A DNA stretch of 64,000 bases from Diphasiastrum complanatum (GCA_029204225.1 CM055105.1:9147744-9211743); one strand, 5' to 3'. Shown: positions 45,754-58,214, counted from the first letter of the stretch. Numbers and translations: made by a program. Notes: generated from the letters alone by a model not told the origin.

Positions 45754-45993
45754 TGTTTCTAGTGCCAAAGCCTTGCTAGCTCTCCACTCTGATTTTGACA
45801 GAAAAGACACAAGAAACGAAATTGTTTGTGAACAATTGCGCGACACACGACACAAAATTGTTTCCCGACACAAAATCGTTTTTGCTCTATGAATGGCCAA
45901 GAAGATCAGCCAAGTACCATGGGGTACAAATATTTGATCAGATATCATGAAATCCGCAGAAGTACTCTAGATTGTGGCTAATCTGCCACTCTT
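45754..45993 (+). mobile_element. copia LTR (J side), inverted partner of 46486-46829
   Basis: Starts TGTTTCTAGTGCCAAAGCC after AGAAAACAAAA. It ends with GATCAGATATCATGAAAT and GGCTAATCTGCCACTCTTG. The reverse complement of these landmarks appears at 46486-46829, so two LTRs of one family lie tail to tail. Confidence 0.6.
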
Positions 45994-46485
45994 GTGATGA
46001 GAATAATCATGAAAGAATCATGAAACAACAAACAATTTGGATGGATTTCAGATATGATTGCTGGTCAATGCCAGTTCAAACCAAGGTGCAAAATTAATTG
46101 AACAAGTGAATCAAACACACGAATAGCAGCAGACTAATTTACATTCAAGATCATACAATCATACATATTAATAATGTGCACAACAACTACAAAATCATCT
46201 ATTGATTTTTCTGATTCTTCAAGCACTGCATGCAGATCCACGCAGTGCGTTGGCATGAGAGAAATACAGTTCTCTCACGAATTCATGTGTCGCTTACTAA
46301 CGGACTTGTGGATCTACAGATCCTATGAAACATTGTCTCGCACACAAGCGGACTCATATTTTGTATTTTTCGTCTACTTGCTTACTAGCATTAGACTTTT
46401 TGTGTATGTATCATGCATCAACCAAAAACTATATAGTCGCGTCGTGTAACTTTTAGATTAGAGTGATTAAATATCTACAACTAAT

Positions 46486-46829
46486 CACGAATTACAAGAG
46501 TGGCAGATTAGCCATGACCTAGATTGCATCTGTTGATGTCATGCTATCAGATCAAATATCTGTACATGATCTTCTTGATATTTTTGGAGCGTGAGGGCAG
46601 AAAAGGTGTCGCGACGATTTTCGTGTTGCCTCGAGTCATTTGACTTTTCGCGTCGTCTGACTTTCTCCTGCTACACTGCGAAAAATTCTCTTTCGCAAAT
46701 TTTTCACGTTCGTGTCTTTTCATCAGGGTGTTCGCGAACATTTTCGCTTTGTGTCTTTTGACTTTCGCGTTCGCAAACATTTTTGTCGGAGTGAGGGTTG
46801 AAGCTAGCAAAGCTTTGGTAATAGAAATG
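46486..46829 (-). mobile_element. 3' LTR of copia K with CpG-rich TTCGC block
   Basis: It follows the purine tract GAGAGGGAGCTG (about 46841-46852, minus strand) after K's RNase H. It contains a block of about 200 bp very rich in TTCGC/GCGAA, then the shared GATCAAATATCTG and CAAGAGTGGCAGATTAGCC landmarks. Confidence 0.6.
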
Positions 46830-46849
46830 TTTTGTTTTTTCAGCTCCCT

Positions 46850-47500
46850 CTCAAAGCATGATAGCTTGACGATTCCAAGACTGCTCCTCTGTCTCTCAGA
46901 AAGTCTTTTGTCTAGGGCTTTTGTGAAGATGTCAGCAACCATGTCTTTTGTTCCAATGAAGGTGGTCTGTAGCATCTTCTTCTTAATCAGATCTTTGATC
47001 AAGTGGTACTTGATCGCGATGTGTTTCGTTCTGGAGTGGAATACAAGATCTTTCGTTAGATGTATTGCAGATGTATTATCCATCTGCAAAACCAGAGGCT
47101 CATTTCTTGTTTCGCCCAATACGTCCAGGAACTGCTTGAGCCAAATCATTTCATTGGCCATCTTTGCTGATGCACCATACTCTGCTTCGCAGGATGACTG
47201 AGCCACAATAGTCTGCTTTTTGCTGACCCAGAGAACTGCTACTCCTGACGTGATGGTGCATCCTCCTAAGATGCTTTTACAGTTATCCTTGAGGGATGCC
47301 CAGCTAGCATCACTGTAGGAAAGCATCTTGAACCCTGCATCACAACAATAACATAAGCCATAATCTCTCGTTAACTGAAGATATTGCAAAATTTGTTTTG
47401 CAATCTTCCAATGTGTTGAGCCTAGATTCGTGTAGAATTGGTTTATCCTGAACACTACATAAGCAATGTCAGGGCATGTGTTGTCTGCAAGGTACATCAA
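46850..47500 (-). pseudogene. copia K RT C-terminus and RNase H
   Basis: Open on the minus strand from MMYLADNTCPDIAYVVFRIN through HWKIAKQILQYL, LSYSDASWA, SSCEAEYGASAKMANEMIWL, LQMDNTSAIHL, RTKHIAIKYHLIKD and VADIFTKALD. These are the copia RNase H blocks in order, with no stop inside. The frame then runs into the LTR. Confidence 0.85.
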
Positions 47501-48260
47501 CGAACCTATCAGTTTCTTGTAAGGTGTGAGCTACATTTGTTCTCTATCTTCTTCAGTCCTCAGACAATCATCGTTTGTCAGCACCGTTCCTACGAGCATT
47601 GGAGTATTTGCTCCTTTGAAATTCAGCATCCCAAAATCCTCTAGGATTTTCTAGGTGTATCTAGACTGGTGAAGGTACAACTTACCTCCCTCATAGTCCC
47701 TTTCAATTTACAAGCCAAGATAACATCTGGCTTCTCCCAGATCCACAATCTCGAAATGTTTCGAGATGTCTTCACTTCAGCAATCAACTTCTCACTCTTG
47801 CATAGTATCAGAGTGTCGTCCACATATATAGCCACAATAATGATCTGCCCATCTGTAATTCTCACATACATTTTGGAATCCGCCATCAGTGGCTTGAATC
47901 CCAATGATTTCAGGGCTTGATCTTTTTTTCTGTACCATTGTTGAGCTGATTGTTCAGATCGTAGATACTTTTATGCATTCTGCATGCATAATCAAGAAGT
48001 GAATTCAAGACGTATCATGGGAATTGATCCATGTAGACCTCTTCGTCTAACTCACCATGCAAGAAGACTGTTTGCTTGTCCACAATGTGGATCCTGAGGT
48101 CATAAGCAGCTGCATATGCAAATAACAATCGTAGGGACGAATGTTTGATGATAGGAGAGAAGGTTTCAGAGTAGTCAATACCATATCTCTGAGAAATTCC
48201 CTTCGCTACCAATCTTCTTGTATTTTGAGACATTCCCATCTGGTCCATACTTGAGTTTGA
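47501..48260 (-). pseudogene. copia K reverse transcriptase, broken
   Basis: Three frame segments: LVAKGISQRYGIDYSETFSP with HIVDKQTVFLHGELDEEVYM (48248-48015), a break, then IIVAIYVDDTLILCKSEKLI (47904-47641), where the YVDD catalytic box is intact, then a further frame change. Stops and small indels make it inactive. Confidence 0.8.
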
Positions 48261-48483
48261 AAACCCATTTGTATTTGACAGTCTTGTGCTTATGTGGTAA
48301 TGGCTGCAACGTCCATACCTGATTCTTCCTCATGGATTCCATCCCTTCATTCATAGCTTGGATTCATTTTTCCTTCTCTGGACATTCAATTGATTCCTCA
48401 AAAGTTTGTGGTTCACCATTGAATCCACAGAACTCTTTTGATGCAGAAATAGAGCTGTTTGGAACGTATCTTGCTGGCGCTCT

Positions 48484-49830
48484 TCATGGTCTTGTCGACT
48501 TTCTAGGAGATCCTCTTGGGACAGCAATGCCTTTGCCTTTGCCTACTCTGCTAGGTCTGGAACCATCTTGGTTTATAGGTATTGTAGCAGTAGGCTGCGT
48601 CTCAAATCTTTCATCTTCTGATTTGTCACTCGAATGTGAAGCGGCTCGAAAATTTTCGTTTTCAAGTTCGTCTTCTGCTCCCTCTGTCACTGGTGGCAAA
48701 TCATAGTATTGTCTTTTCAGGACTTCATAGTTGACAGGATCGTCATTGGCCATTGTCCTGCTCTCATCAAATCGGACATCTCTCATTGTCTTTACAGTGT
48801 TCGTGTCTGGTATGTAGACTCTATAGTATGACGAATTGTTGTCATAACCTACTAGAAATCCCTATTCAGCTTTCTCATCAAGCTTCTTTCGAATCTTATC
48901 TGGAATATGTGCATAAGCTGCACAACCAAAGATTCTGATGTGAGATAGGTTGGGCTTTCTACCCCACCATAACGCGTGTGGTGTCGTGTGAGGGACATTA
49001 GACTTCCCTGTCCTGTTCTGGATGTATGCAGTTGTAGCTACTGCTTCAGTCCACGGTACCCTTGGAGCCTTTGAGTAGGCCATCATGCATCTGACAACTT
49101 CCATCAGGGTCCTATTCTTCCTCTCCACAACACCATTGTGTTGCAGTGTGTAGGATACGGTCCTTCTCTGAATGATGCCACGATCATTGCAGAAGTCAAT
49201 GAAGCAATTCGAGATGTATTCGCCACCTCGATCTGTTCTGATCTGCTTCACTTTTTTGCCTGTGCATCTCTCTGTCTAATTTACATACTCTGTAAATTTA
49301 TCAAGTGCTTCAAATTTATTCTGGATAAAATACACTCTGGCAAATTTACTATAATCATCAATGAAAGTTATGTAATATTTCGAGCCTCCTACTGAGATCA
49401 CATTGAAAGGCCCACAGATGTCAGAATGCACTAACTCTAGAATCTTGGTCGTTCTGTAGGAGTCTTTGACAAATGGAGTGTGTGACATCTTACCCTTTAG
49501 ACATGCATCACAGGTGGTCGAACTGGTTGCATTCGAGATGCTGACCCCTGTTATTGCTCAATGATGGCTTGCTTGGTAAAGTGACATTGAGTTCATGTGG
49601 CATAGTCTCCTGTGCTACAGAGTGTCTAGCAAATCATCATGAGTCTGATGCACCTGATCTGCAGGCAGGCGTACCTTCAGGTGATATAGATTCTTTTTTC
49701 TTCTGCCTTGAGTGATCAGGGTACTGGTATTGGCATCAACCACGTTGCATGCTTCGTCAGAAAACATCACACGCATCTCTACATCAGTTATTCTTGCCAC
49801 AAAAAGCAAGTTTTGTTGCAGTGTAGGCAC
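48484..49830 (-). pseudogene. copia K pre-integrase, integrase and linker
   Basis: From 49830: PTLQQNLLFVARI, then CDACLKGK-type remnants, LVHSDICGPFNVISV, FIDDYSKFARVYFI, IRTDRGGEYISNCF (catalytic Asp), YTLQHNGVVERKNRTLMEVVRCMM (catalytic Glu), PHALWWGRKPNLSHIRIFG. The Ser/Glu-rich linker to RT follows (48786-48484). There are stops at about 49275 and 48862. This is the only copy in the window that keeps the whole integrase DDE core. Gag is missing: at about 49858 it meets element L head to head. Confidence 0.8.
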
Positions 49831-49859
49831 GAACAGAATGTCTTCGAGTCGTCAAAGTC

Positions 49860-51640
49860 TTGTTTAAGAAGAAACCTAAGGTAGATCACCTTAGAGTTTT
49901 TGGATGTGCTTGCTTTGTTCATGTACCCTTGGAAACAAGGAAAAGAGATGATCCTAATTCTATCAAAGGAATCATGGTTGGATATTCATCCAACAAGAAG
50001 GCTTACAGAATTTATGTTCCCTCTACCTCAACTGCAATTAAGAGTAGAGATGTTATATTCCATGAGAATAAAAAATACATCCTTGAGGAGGCCGAGTTCA
50101 AAGATTCTCAAAAGGATTCTCCTATCATCACCCTTGAAGACTATCATGGAGAGATGGGGCCGAGAATTGAGGAGGAGTCACCTCAAATCTTTTCACCAAG
50201 GAGGTCACAAAGAGAAAGATCCGAGCCTAGGAGGCTTACATATGAAGATAAAGGCAAGCAAGTGGAAATCAACTCCACTAATTGTGCTTATTTTATTTCA
50301 CATGAGGAGCCAAAGGATGTATATGATGCACTCAATTCGAAGGAATGGTTTCTTGCCATGAAGGAGGAATATGATGCTTTGATTGCCAACAAAACATGGG
50401 AGCTTGTGGACCGTCCATCAAACAAGCACACCATTGGTTGCAAATGGGTTTTTGAGTCAAATATAATCAAGATGGCACAATCAACAAGTACAAGGCAAGG
50501 CTTTGTGCAAAGGGTTTTGCTCAAGTTTATGGACTTGATTAGGCTCCAGTTGCAAAGATGGTATCAATTAGAATCATAATTTCTATTGCATGTTTTTTCA
50601 ATTGGCAAGTTTTTCAACTAGATGTCTCTAATGCATTTTTAAATGAATATCTAGAAGAAGAGATTTATATGGATCAAGCTATTGGGTTCATCCATGACAA
50701 AAACAAAGTTTGCTTGCTCTTTAAAAGTCTATACGGACTAAAGCAAGCTCCAAGGTCATGGTATTCTCGACTTAACACCTTTCTTGAGTCACTAGGATTT
50801 AATCTTAGTAACTATGATCCTTCCTTATATGTCAAGTTTTATGATAGAGATATTGTCATACTTCTCATTTATGTTGGTGATATCATTCTAACAGGAAGTT
50901 GTATCAAGTCAGTTGCGGAAACCAAAGTTGCACTTGGAAAGGAATTCAAGATGCAAGATCTTGGAAAAATTCATTACATTTTAGGATTAGAGATTGACTT
51001 TCATAATGATAAAGCTTTTGTATGTCAATCCAAGTATGCTCTTTCAATGTTAAAAAAGTTCAATATGCTAGATTGTAAGAGTATAGAAACTCCTATGGAG
51101 CAAATTGTAAAAGATCCTAACAAAGGTGATGAAAGATCCTTCGTGGACATCACTCTTTTTAGGAGTCTTATAGGCTCCTTAATTTGGCTCACAATAATTA
51201 GGCCTGACATAAGTTTTAGTGTTCATAAGTTGAGCCAAGCTATGCAAAATCCTACTATTTATCATTGGAAAATGGCTAGGAGAGTGCTTAGATACATATC
51301 TTTAGCTTTTGATTATGGTTTGTTATATAAAAGTGAAGATCTTTCTATAGTTGGCTATTCTGACTCGGATTTTGCAAGTGATAAAGTAGATCGAAAATCT
51401 ACAAGTGCTTATGTCATTTACCTTGGAGGAAACTTGATATATTGGCTTTCCAAAAAGCAAGATATTATATCACTCTCATCTTGTGAAGCTGAGTATAAGG
51501 CACTCACTACTACAACAAAGGAAGAGCTTTGGATCAAGAGTTTGCTAGTGGAGCTAAATATAATCATGGAAGATGATCTACCAATGATCATGTGTGACAA
51601 TATTTCAGCACAAGCCCTTGTCAACAATCCGACATGTGTA
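49860..51640 (+). pseudogene. copia L integrase end, RT and RNase H; catalytic YVDD changed to YVGD
   Basis: Begins inside the integrase (FKKKPKVDHLRVFGCACF), then GIMVGYSSNKKAYRIY, the linker, and RT (SKEWFLAMKEEYDALIANKTWELV; a slip near 50460; a TAG near 50538; FQLDVSNAFLNEYLEEEIYM; LYGLKQAPRSWYSRL). The polymerase box reads LIYVGDIILTG, losing one of two essential aspartates. RNase H runs through VGYSDSDFASD and LSSCEAEYKAL to MCDNISAQALVNNPT and is cut at about 51640. It belongs to the same lineage as B, C and D. A dead RT is certain if the base is right. Confidence 0.85.
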
Positions 51641-52475
51641 GCCCCAAGCTAATAAAAGAGTATCTCACAGCTTGGACAACATTAAGGAGAGACTCGGCGT
51701 ATCATCCTATGCCTCGCAGAAGATCATGGACGACACTGAAGACTCTTAGCGTCGGAACATACAACTGGCCATTAATAAAGTCTGAATAGGGTTGGAAAAT
51801 AGCGGTCAACTTCAACAAGGCCCTCAATTAGTTCATGATCGATGTGACTACTTCTCTAGATCCAATCATTTTGGAAGCCTATTACAATGTGGAGATGCTT
51901 CTGACAACCGCAAAAGTGGATACTAGGTGGGACACGTGCTTCGGCAAGTACTATTTCAATCCCAACAAAGCCTTCAAGACACCAGCAACCGAGGATCAAA
52001 TCCCCCTATACCGAACCTATCATCACCTATCTGCAACACCTTTCGATAATATAGCAAGGTTGGAAAGATGGTATACCATGGATTTCTTGGAAAATATGCA
52101 CCCACCACTAGCATTTGGCCCAATTCGCAATCTATAATGCACAGCACATTGTGGACCCGATTCATCCATGTGGTCGCACAAACCCACCGCAAGATTCGAG
52201 ATGCTGAAGATGCGAAGGGCCAACAACTCGAGCAAGTTCCATGAAGCACGTCCCTATCATCTGTATCTCATCTTTCTTATTAAAAAAAACAAAGCAAAAG
52301 AAGTCCAAAAAAAGCATCAAAGGACTCACTTTTATTTTTCTTGTTTTTCACCGTTCAATTTATTTGATCTTTCTTATTTTTTTTTCTATTTGTATATGTG
52401 CTTTCTTTGTTTCTCCCCTCCAAAGCTAAATTTTGTTGCCGCAAATTTTCTCCTAACTTTTCACTACTTCTCACC
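51641..52475 (+). other. unidentified region with one unknown ORF (51835-52137)
   Basis: A 100-residue open frame (NVEMLLTTAKVDTRWDT, FGKYYFNPNKAFKTP, TYHHLSATPFDNIARLERWY) starts after a stop and looks protein-like in composition, with a readable upstream stretch (LTAWTTLRRDSAYHP). I do not recognise it. A-rich then T-rich sequence (52270-52440) follows up to the LTR of element N. It may be part of another retroelement. Confidence 0.3.
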
Positions 52476-52837
52476 TGTTATGAGCACGTAACCAGTGCCG
52501 AACCCTAGAGAACACAGGAGGTCAGATACCACAGTCAGGATCGTGTCCAGCGTACACGACCAACAGGGCAAGACAGTGTGAGTAGTGTGCCCCAACATGG
52601 CCCATAGTCATGGCGGGCCTAACACAGCCTAGGGACCCTGTCAGCAGGATAGGGCCCCATGTTGGGTCCCGACGTGCAGTCGGCCACGTCAGTGCCACGT
52701 GGCCGACACTTGGCAGTATGCATGCTATCAAACCTCACACTAGGCTAGGAGGGGCTTGCTCCATATCAGGGAGGGAGTAGGCAAGGTTGGGTGGAGCAGT
52801 TAGTGTTTGTCCTACTGTGGTGTTAGGATCTCTTACA
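52476..52837 (+). mobile_element. 5' LTR of gypsy N
   Basis: About 360 bp from TGTTATGAGCACG to GGATCTCTTACA, adjoining the primer binding site. It is GC-richer than its surroundings and holds CCACGTCAGTGCCACGTGGCC. There is no 3' copy in the window. Confidence 0.65.
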
Positions 52838-52838
52838 C

Positions 52839-52850
52839 TGGTATCAGAGT
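52839..52850 (+). promoter_or_regulatory. primer binding site of gypsy N
   Basis: TGGTATCAGAGT (one change from the usual tRNA-Met site), one base after the LTR end. Confidence 0.75.
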
Positions 52851-53817
52851 TATCTCCTTCTTTGGGAGCTTAGTAACAGCAAATCTATCATAAGGTAGAA
52901 AAGAATTTTCAAACTTTTAGAAAAGAAGAGAGGAGAGAAATTGTTGCAGTGATAGCCATCCATCGTTGCTTTTGTAGAGGAATTACTCATTTTTTGAGTA
53001 CAACCTGAGCCAGATTGCAAGTATAGATCAGTCGCTATAAAAACTAGATATCTATCTCTGATTTGTGAGTGCAAACTTTAGAAATTAGAGCGGGATTGAG
53101 GTAGAAATATGGAAGTAGATCCAGCGCTGGACAGAGAGCAATCTCTGGGCAGATTCATCATTGTTTTGTAGTGGATTTCTCAGCAGAAGAGGGCGGATTT
53201 GAAGAATCAGATCTTTACTCAGAGCGACGAGCAGTGTCTCCTTCAAACTCTGAGATTTAGACCGGTTTGTGGTCTTCAATTTGAAATTTCTGGAGCAGCA
53301 GACATCGAGGGTTTCTCCCTTATCATAGATCAGAATTTTTCACAAGTTTTTGGGGCCCAAATATCAACTTTTTGGAGTCATAACTCTGTGGAGCAGATAA
53401 TGAGGGGCCTCCAGGATAGAAATCGGATTTTTGTCCACTGTGTAGGGTGTTCAATCTGATTTTTGCAAGCAGATTGGTTGCTACTCAGACAACGATGGTG
53501 AAGAGCTAGCAAATTGGAAATTGGTTGCAACTTTCCAATCTATAAATTTGGTGTTTGGAGACAACAGAATCAAACTCTATCAGCAAGGATTCTCCAACAA
53601 TCATATACACAATTTCTAGATTATCTTCATCTGATTGCATGCAGTTTAAGAAGACGGATTGGACAGTTGCGGAAGAACTGAGGAGGTTTCTTGCTTTTCT
53701 CTCTGGAAGTACCGTCCTAAGAAAGAGCTAAGTACTCTACTTTCGTTTTTCTAGTTTAGTCAATCTCCTTTCTTATTTTTCAGACAGAAGTTAAGGTACC
53801 TCTCTTTCAGTTCTAAA

Positions 53818-54950
53818 AATGACCACTCCTCAGGGACCTGATCAACCCCCAGAGAGAGGCATCAACGAACTTGAAACAGAAGCCTTGGCTTTCAATAAGG
53901 GAAAAGAACCCCTAAAAGTAGAAGAACAGGAACAATTCGTCGAAGAACTCGACGAATTGGTTACCAAGGAGTAGTTTCTCCATTTGTAACAGAGGTGGAT
54001 GAACTGAAATTGTCATTAGCCAGTTTCAAGTCCAGTGTAGACGACTCGTTTGCTGAACTCAAAAGTTTGATTTTGAGTTCCGCAAAAAGAAGTCTTCCCT
54101 CCACTTCTCAGTTGTCCCCTTCTCCACTTCCATTAGTTGCGGGTGAGCCTATACGGTCTCATCCCAATGTCTTTAGAAACTTCAAGCCTCCTACTTTTAT
54201 TGGGGAAGAGAAAGATAGAAACGCAGATATTCTGCACACCTTCCTCAACAAATGGAAGAACATTCATGCTCTTAAACAGACCCCTGACCATTTGCAAGCT
54301 ATTGAGGCCAATCTTTCCTTAGGGCTCATGGCCTATAAGTGGTGGTTAGTCCTCCAAGAGACTAGGCAGACCCCCCGGTCATGGAAAGCTTTTGAAGAAG
54401 CAATCCTAAGAGAGTTTCTACCAGAAAATGAACTTAATAGAGCCTGGGAAGCTTGGGAAAAAACAGTATTGGACAAATCCTTAATCCAATATATCTCGTA
54501 GTATCGAGAGACAATTTTAAAGATAAAAAATATGGATGATTATTAGAAAATCAAAGAATTTGTCTGTGGCCTTAAAGATGAATATAAAGTAGAGGTACAT
54601 AGAAACTTGCCTACTACCCTAGAGCAAGCCCTCAAATATGCTCAAATCTATGATGATTCAGTGGGTAGGAAGAAGACAAGACAATAGCCCCTTTCTGAGC
54701 AGCCTCCTCAGAAAGACTTTCAATTTAAAAAGAAATTTTTAAAATGAAAGAAAGAAGATAAAGTAAATGGTGAAGCTCCTTAGAAACACCCATCGCTCAT
54801 ACAACCCTTAAAACAAGAAGATTTTGAGAAAGCCAAACACAACGTTTGTGCTTTGTGTGCATGGGCATGGGACACACAGTCAGACAGTGTCCCAAGGGGC
54901 CTTTCACTAAAAAAGATAAAAAAGATTAAAAACAAGTCCATCTTGTTCAG
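53818..54950 (+). pseudogene. gypsy N gag, several stops
   Basis: It begins at ATG 53818 (MTTPQGPDQPPERG) after a leader of nearly 1 kb. A TAG falls after LDELVTKE. The main open part (53995-54501) has FRNFKPPTFIGEEKDRNADI, ANLSLGLMAYKWWLVLQ and ILREFLPENELNRAWEAWE, the Retrotrans_gag arrangement. Further stops follow at about 54499, 54544 and 54685. The zinc knuckle is damaged (CALCAWAWDTQ). Confidence 0.7.
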
Positions 54951-54979
54951 ACTGTAAGTTTCCCTAGTGACTCGACAAC

Positions 54980-56310
54980 TTCCGAGATCAGAGTGTTTCA
55001 TCATGAACACTGTTGCCAGCTAACCTCTGCAATGCTAGCGAGACCCTTCAGCTTTGGGCCACGTGACCTAGTACATATGCATGGAAAAGTTGGTAACCAG
55101 TTAGTCAGAGTTATGGTTGATGATGGGGCGACCCATAATTTCATCAACTACACCCTAGTTAAAAAACTCAGACTTCCAAAAGTACCTAGTCAGCATAGGT
55201 ACATAGTTTCATTAGCTAAGGGTGAAGATACAAAAATTTGAGAAACCATGGTAAGTAGCTTAAATCTTGGTATTCAGGGGTATCAAGATGAAATAAACTT
55301 TCAGATAATGCACCTGGATTGCACAGACATTGTTCTCGGAAGAGATTGGCTCTACAGTTTAGGACCTTCCCTCCACAGAAATTATCAAGAGAACACCCCC
55401 AGCTTTCAGCATAAAGGCCGAGAGATCCAGTTGCATGGGAAGCATGATGTTCCCAATAGCCCTATGGTCTACAGTTCAGAGCTCTGTCAGCTAGTCAGAG
55501 ACGATGACCATCGGGTATTCTTATGTGACTTTCAGTTTATTCCTGAAGTTTCTATTTCTAGATTGAAAGATGTTTTTCCTTAAGATTTACCACATGGTTT
55601 ACCACCTAGCAGAGAAGTAGATCATGTAATAAACCTAGTACTAGGTACAACACCTGTTTCTAGACCTCCGTATCGGGTCAGCCGAATAGAGGATGAAGAA
55701 ATAACTAGGTAGTTAATAGATTATCTTGGGAAAGGCCAAATTCAAACCAGTAGTTTACCATGGGTCTCACCAGTCCTTTTGGTGAAAAAGAAAGAGGGGT
55801 CTATGCGTCTTTGCGTAAATCATAGAGCCCTCAATAAAGTCACAATTAAGAATAGATATCCAATGCCTCGGGCAGACGAGTTGTTTGATCAACTCGACAA
55901 GACAAAATTTTTCAATAAAATAGACCTAAGATCGGGATATCATCAGGTCCGTATAAAGTCGGAAGATGTTCTGAAAATAGCTTTTAGGACTCGCCATGGT
56001 CATTATTTGTTTAAGGTAATGCCATTTGGGCTCACAAATGCTCCAGCTACCTTTATGACCTTGATGAATAGTGTCCTCAGACCATACTTAGGTAAGTTTG
56101 TAGTCATATTTTTAGATGACATCCTCGTTTACAGCAAAATGAGGAAGGAGCATCTTAAATACCTCATAAAGGTGTTTCGATTGCTTAGAAAGCATAAGCT
56201 TTATGCTAAAAAACCTAAGTGTGAATTCTTCGTTAAAGAAGTAGCTTATTTGGGTCACATTATCTCGGTAGATGGGATTAAAATGGACCCCAGTAAGCTT
56301 AAAGCCTAAT
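54980..56310 (+). pseudogene. gypsy N protease and reverse transcriptase
   Basis: Protease: VRVMVDDGATHNFINYTLV, where the usual DSGA is DDGA, then IVLGRDWLYSLGP. TGA and TAA codons interrupt at about 55239 and 55581. [53 protein letters not shown] and the catalytic FLDDILVYS are all intact. It ends at KMDPSKLKA, before RNase H, at about 56308. No RNase H or integrase follows. Confidence 0.85.
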
Positions 56311-57435
56311 TCTTAGTCGACTCAGCCATGCTTTTATTCCTGTCGTCGTAAAATCTATTGGGGAGGCGCTGGATTTTGTTTTTGCTCATTGGCCGGTCTA
56401 CAACTTGTTGACCTTCTGATATTGGTGTTCCCGGTGAATCTAGATTCCGGAACTCCTTCCTAGTTGCTCGTCAACATTCCTTGATGTAGTTTGGCGGCAT
56501 GATTCCTTCATTCGATATTTGTTAAACACTTTCGGCATTTGTAACAATATTAAAGGTTGAACTTTCTTCATACCAACTCGATGAGGAGAATTTAGCAGCA
56601 CATCATATGCTGGTTCAGGCAGCTAGAGCTCCCACAACTTCCCTTGCTAGCTCATTTGATAGAATTTATGCACTCTCTTTAACTTTTGAATGTGTTGTCA
56701 GTGAACCAATAGAAAAATCCTCTTTTTGAGTTTTTATTCCTCCATATTTGAATTGAATGATACAGTCCCACCATAGCTCACACGAACATCCTATAAAATA
56801 TTCATCAGCCTGAACAATAATAAGTACATTGAATAGTCTAGAATCCGTTAGAAGAATCTGTCATAAATAGAAAGGACAGGTAGTGAAAGTTTGAGCGTAG
56901 GCGTGTAGGAATGGAAACACAACAGTTAGCAACGTAAATACTCGAGATGAATCATTCATACAAAATTGTGCAAATGAACAATACAATAGTTAGACAAAAA
57001 TTGCACTTTGATTAATATCAACAGTGAGTACAATGGCTTGAAGTAATAACTTTAGCTTGTTGAGCATGGTAACGCTGGCTATAGAAAACTCTGCTAATAA
57101 TAAAAATCCTACTTAGCTTGATTTAGCTAGTAGTATATGTATTTACAGGTGTCCTATCTGAGACTTTGATTACAAGAATTGGGCAATACATGAAGCCTCG
57201 GATCAACCAAGTAGTTCTCAACTATGCAAGATAGTGCTAGCATAATTTTTCTCATTCCAACTTTTTAACTTTCAAAGTTTCAAATTTTAGCCTTCATGTA
57301 TATGTTGTGGTCTAGGCTTCATAGAAGTTGAAAGAAATTCTAGGGCCACTGGCCATGATCCATTTTCTTTTGCAACATGTTAAGGTACTAGTCGTTGGTT
57401 ATATACAACATATACAATGTAACAATGCTAGTTAG
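56311..57435. other. non-coding gap
   Basis: No gene, LTR or clear repeat is recognisable between the end of gypsy N's RT and the gypsy H LTR. Confidence 0.4.
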
Positions 57436-58091
57436 TATAGCGGCCTTGGTTCATCTGTCACACATAGATTCGTTCCCAAGGGAATAGTGCTTCCCTTGCA
57501 AAGTTAGCATGCAAATCCTACTCTAACCACACCTAGATTAACCACTCCTAACTAACCACACCTAATTATCCACAAGCAAGAGTAAGAGTAGAATGCAGTG
57601 GGGGAGGTGCTTACATCCTATCCTCTCTACTCTCTTAGAAATCATTAACAACATGCAAATAGAGAGAAGAAACATGTCTTTTTATGGATGGGAAAGGCCC
57701 TTGCCCCTTTCTCCTATTGGTTTATTACAATGGCAAGGATCCTAATCCAAGCCATCTAAAACTAACACAAAATGAATCTAGAGGTTCTTAAGAAAGCACA
57801 AGGGCACTCACATGATTCATGTGAGTTCTAATTTGGGCCCTTTTAGCTTTTTTATTAACAACTTGACTTAGGGCCTCTTGTCATTTTAGAGTTTTAGGCC
57901 CCTAGTCACTTATTCCTAATTCTACAAAGTTCTACAAAACCAAATTGCGTGCTCATTGGGTTGGGCTTATACACGCAGAAAGCCAGTGCCCTTGCACTTA
58001 TTACTCTACATGTACAGTGTACTGTGGCGGGGCCCACTTTCCAAGCTTAGCCAGTAGTACTTTAGTGGTAGGACCCACTAAGTGCCCAACA
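57436..58091 (-). mobile_element. 3' LTR of gypsy H
   Basis: On the minus strand it starts TGTTGGGCACTTAGTGGG after the purine tract AGGTGGGGGATAT (58092-58105). It matches the LTR at 40773-41313 throughout but is about 115 bp longer, with an insertion near 57540-57650. It ends near ...GAACCAAGGCCGCTATA. Confidence 0.8.
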
Positions 58092-58214
58092 ATATCCCCC
58101 ACCTAAATAGGTGACAGTCCCACGACACCTACCTGTGCTTGTTGTGGAAGAAGGCCATCGACACATTTATTGGTGATGATGGAGTGTGTCAGAAAAAGCG
58201 TGGATAAAGATCAC

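Noticed and set aside
48332-48706. 124-residue plus-strand ORF
   Set aside because: It is antisense to the Ser/Glu-rich linker of copia K and has no motif of its own.
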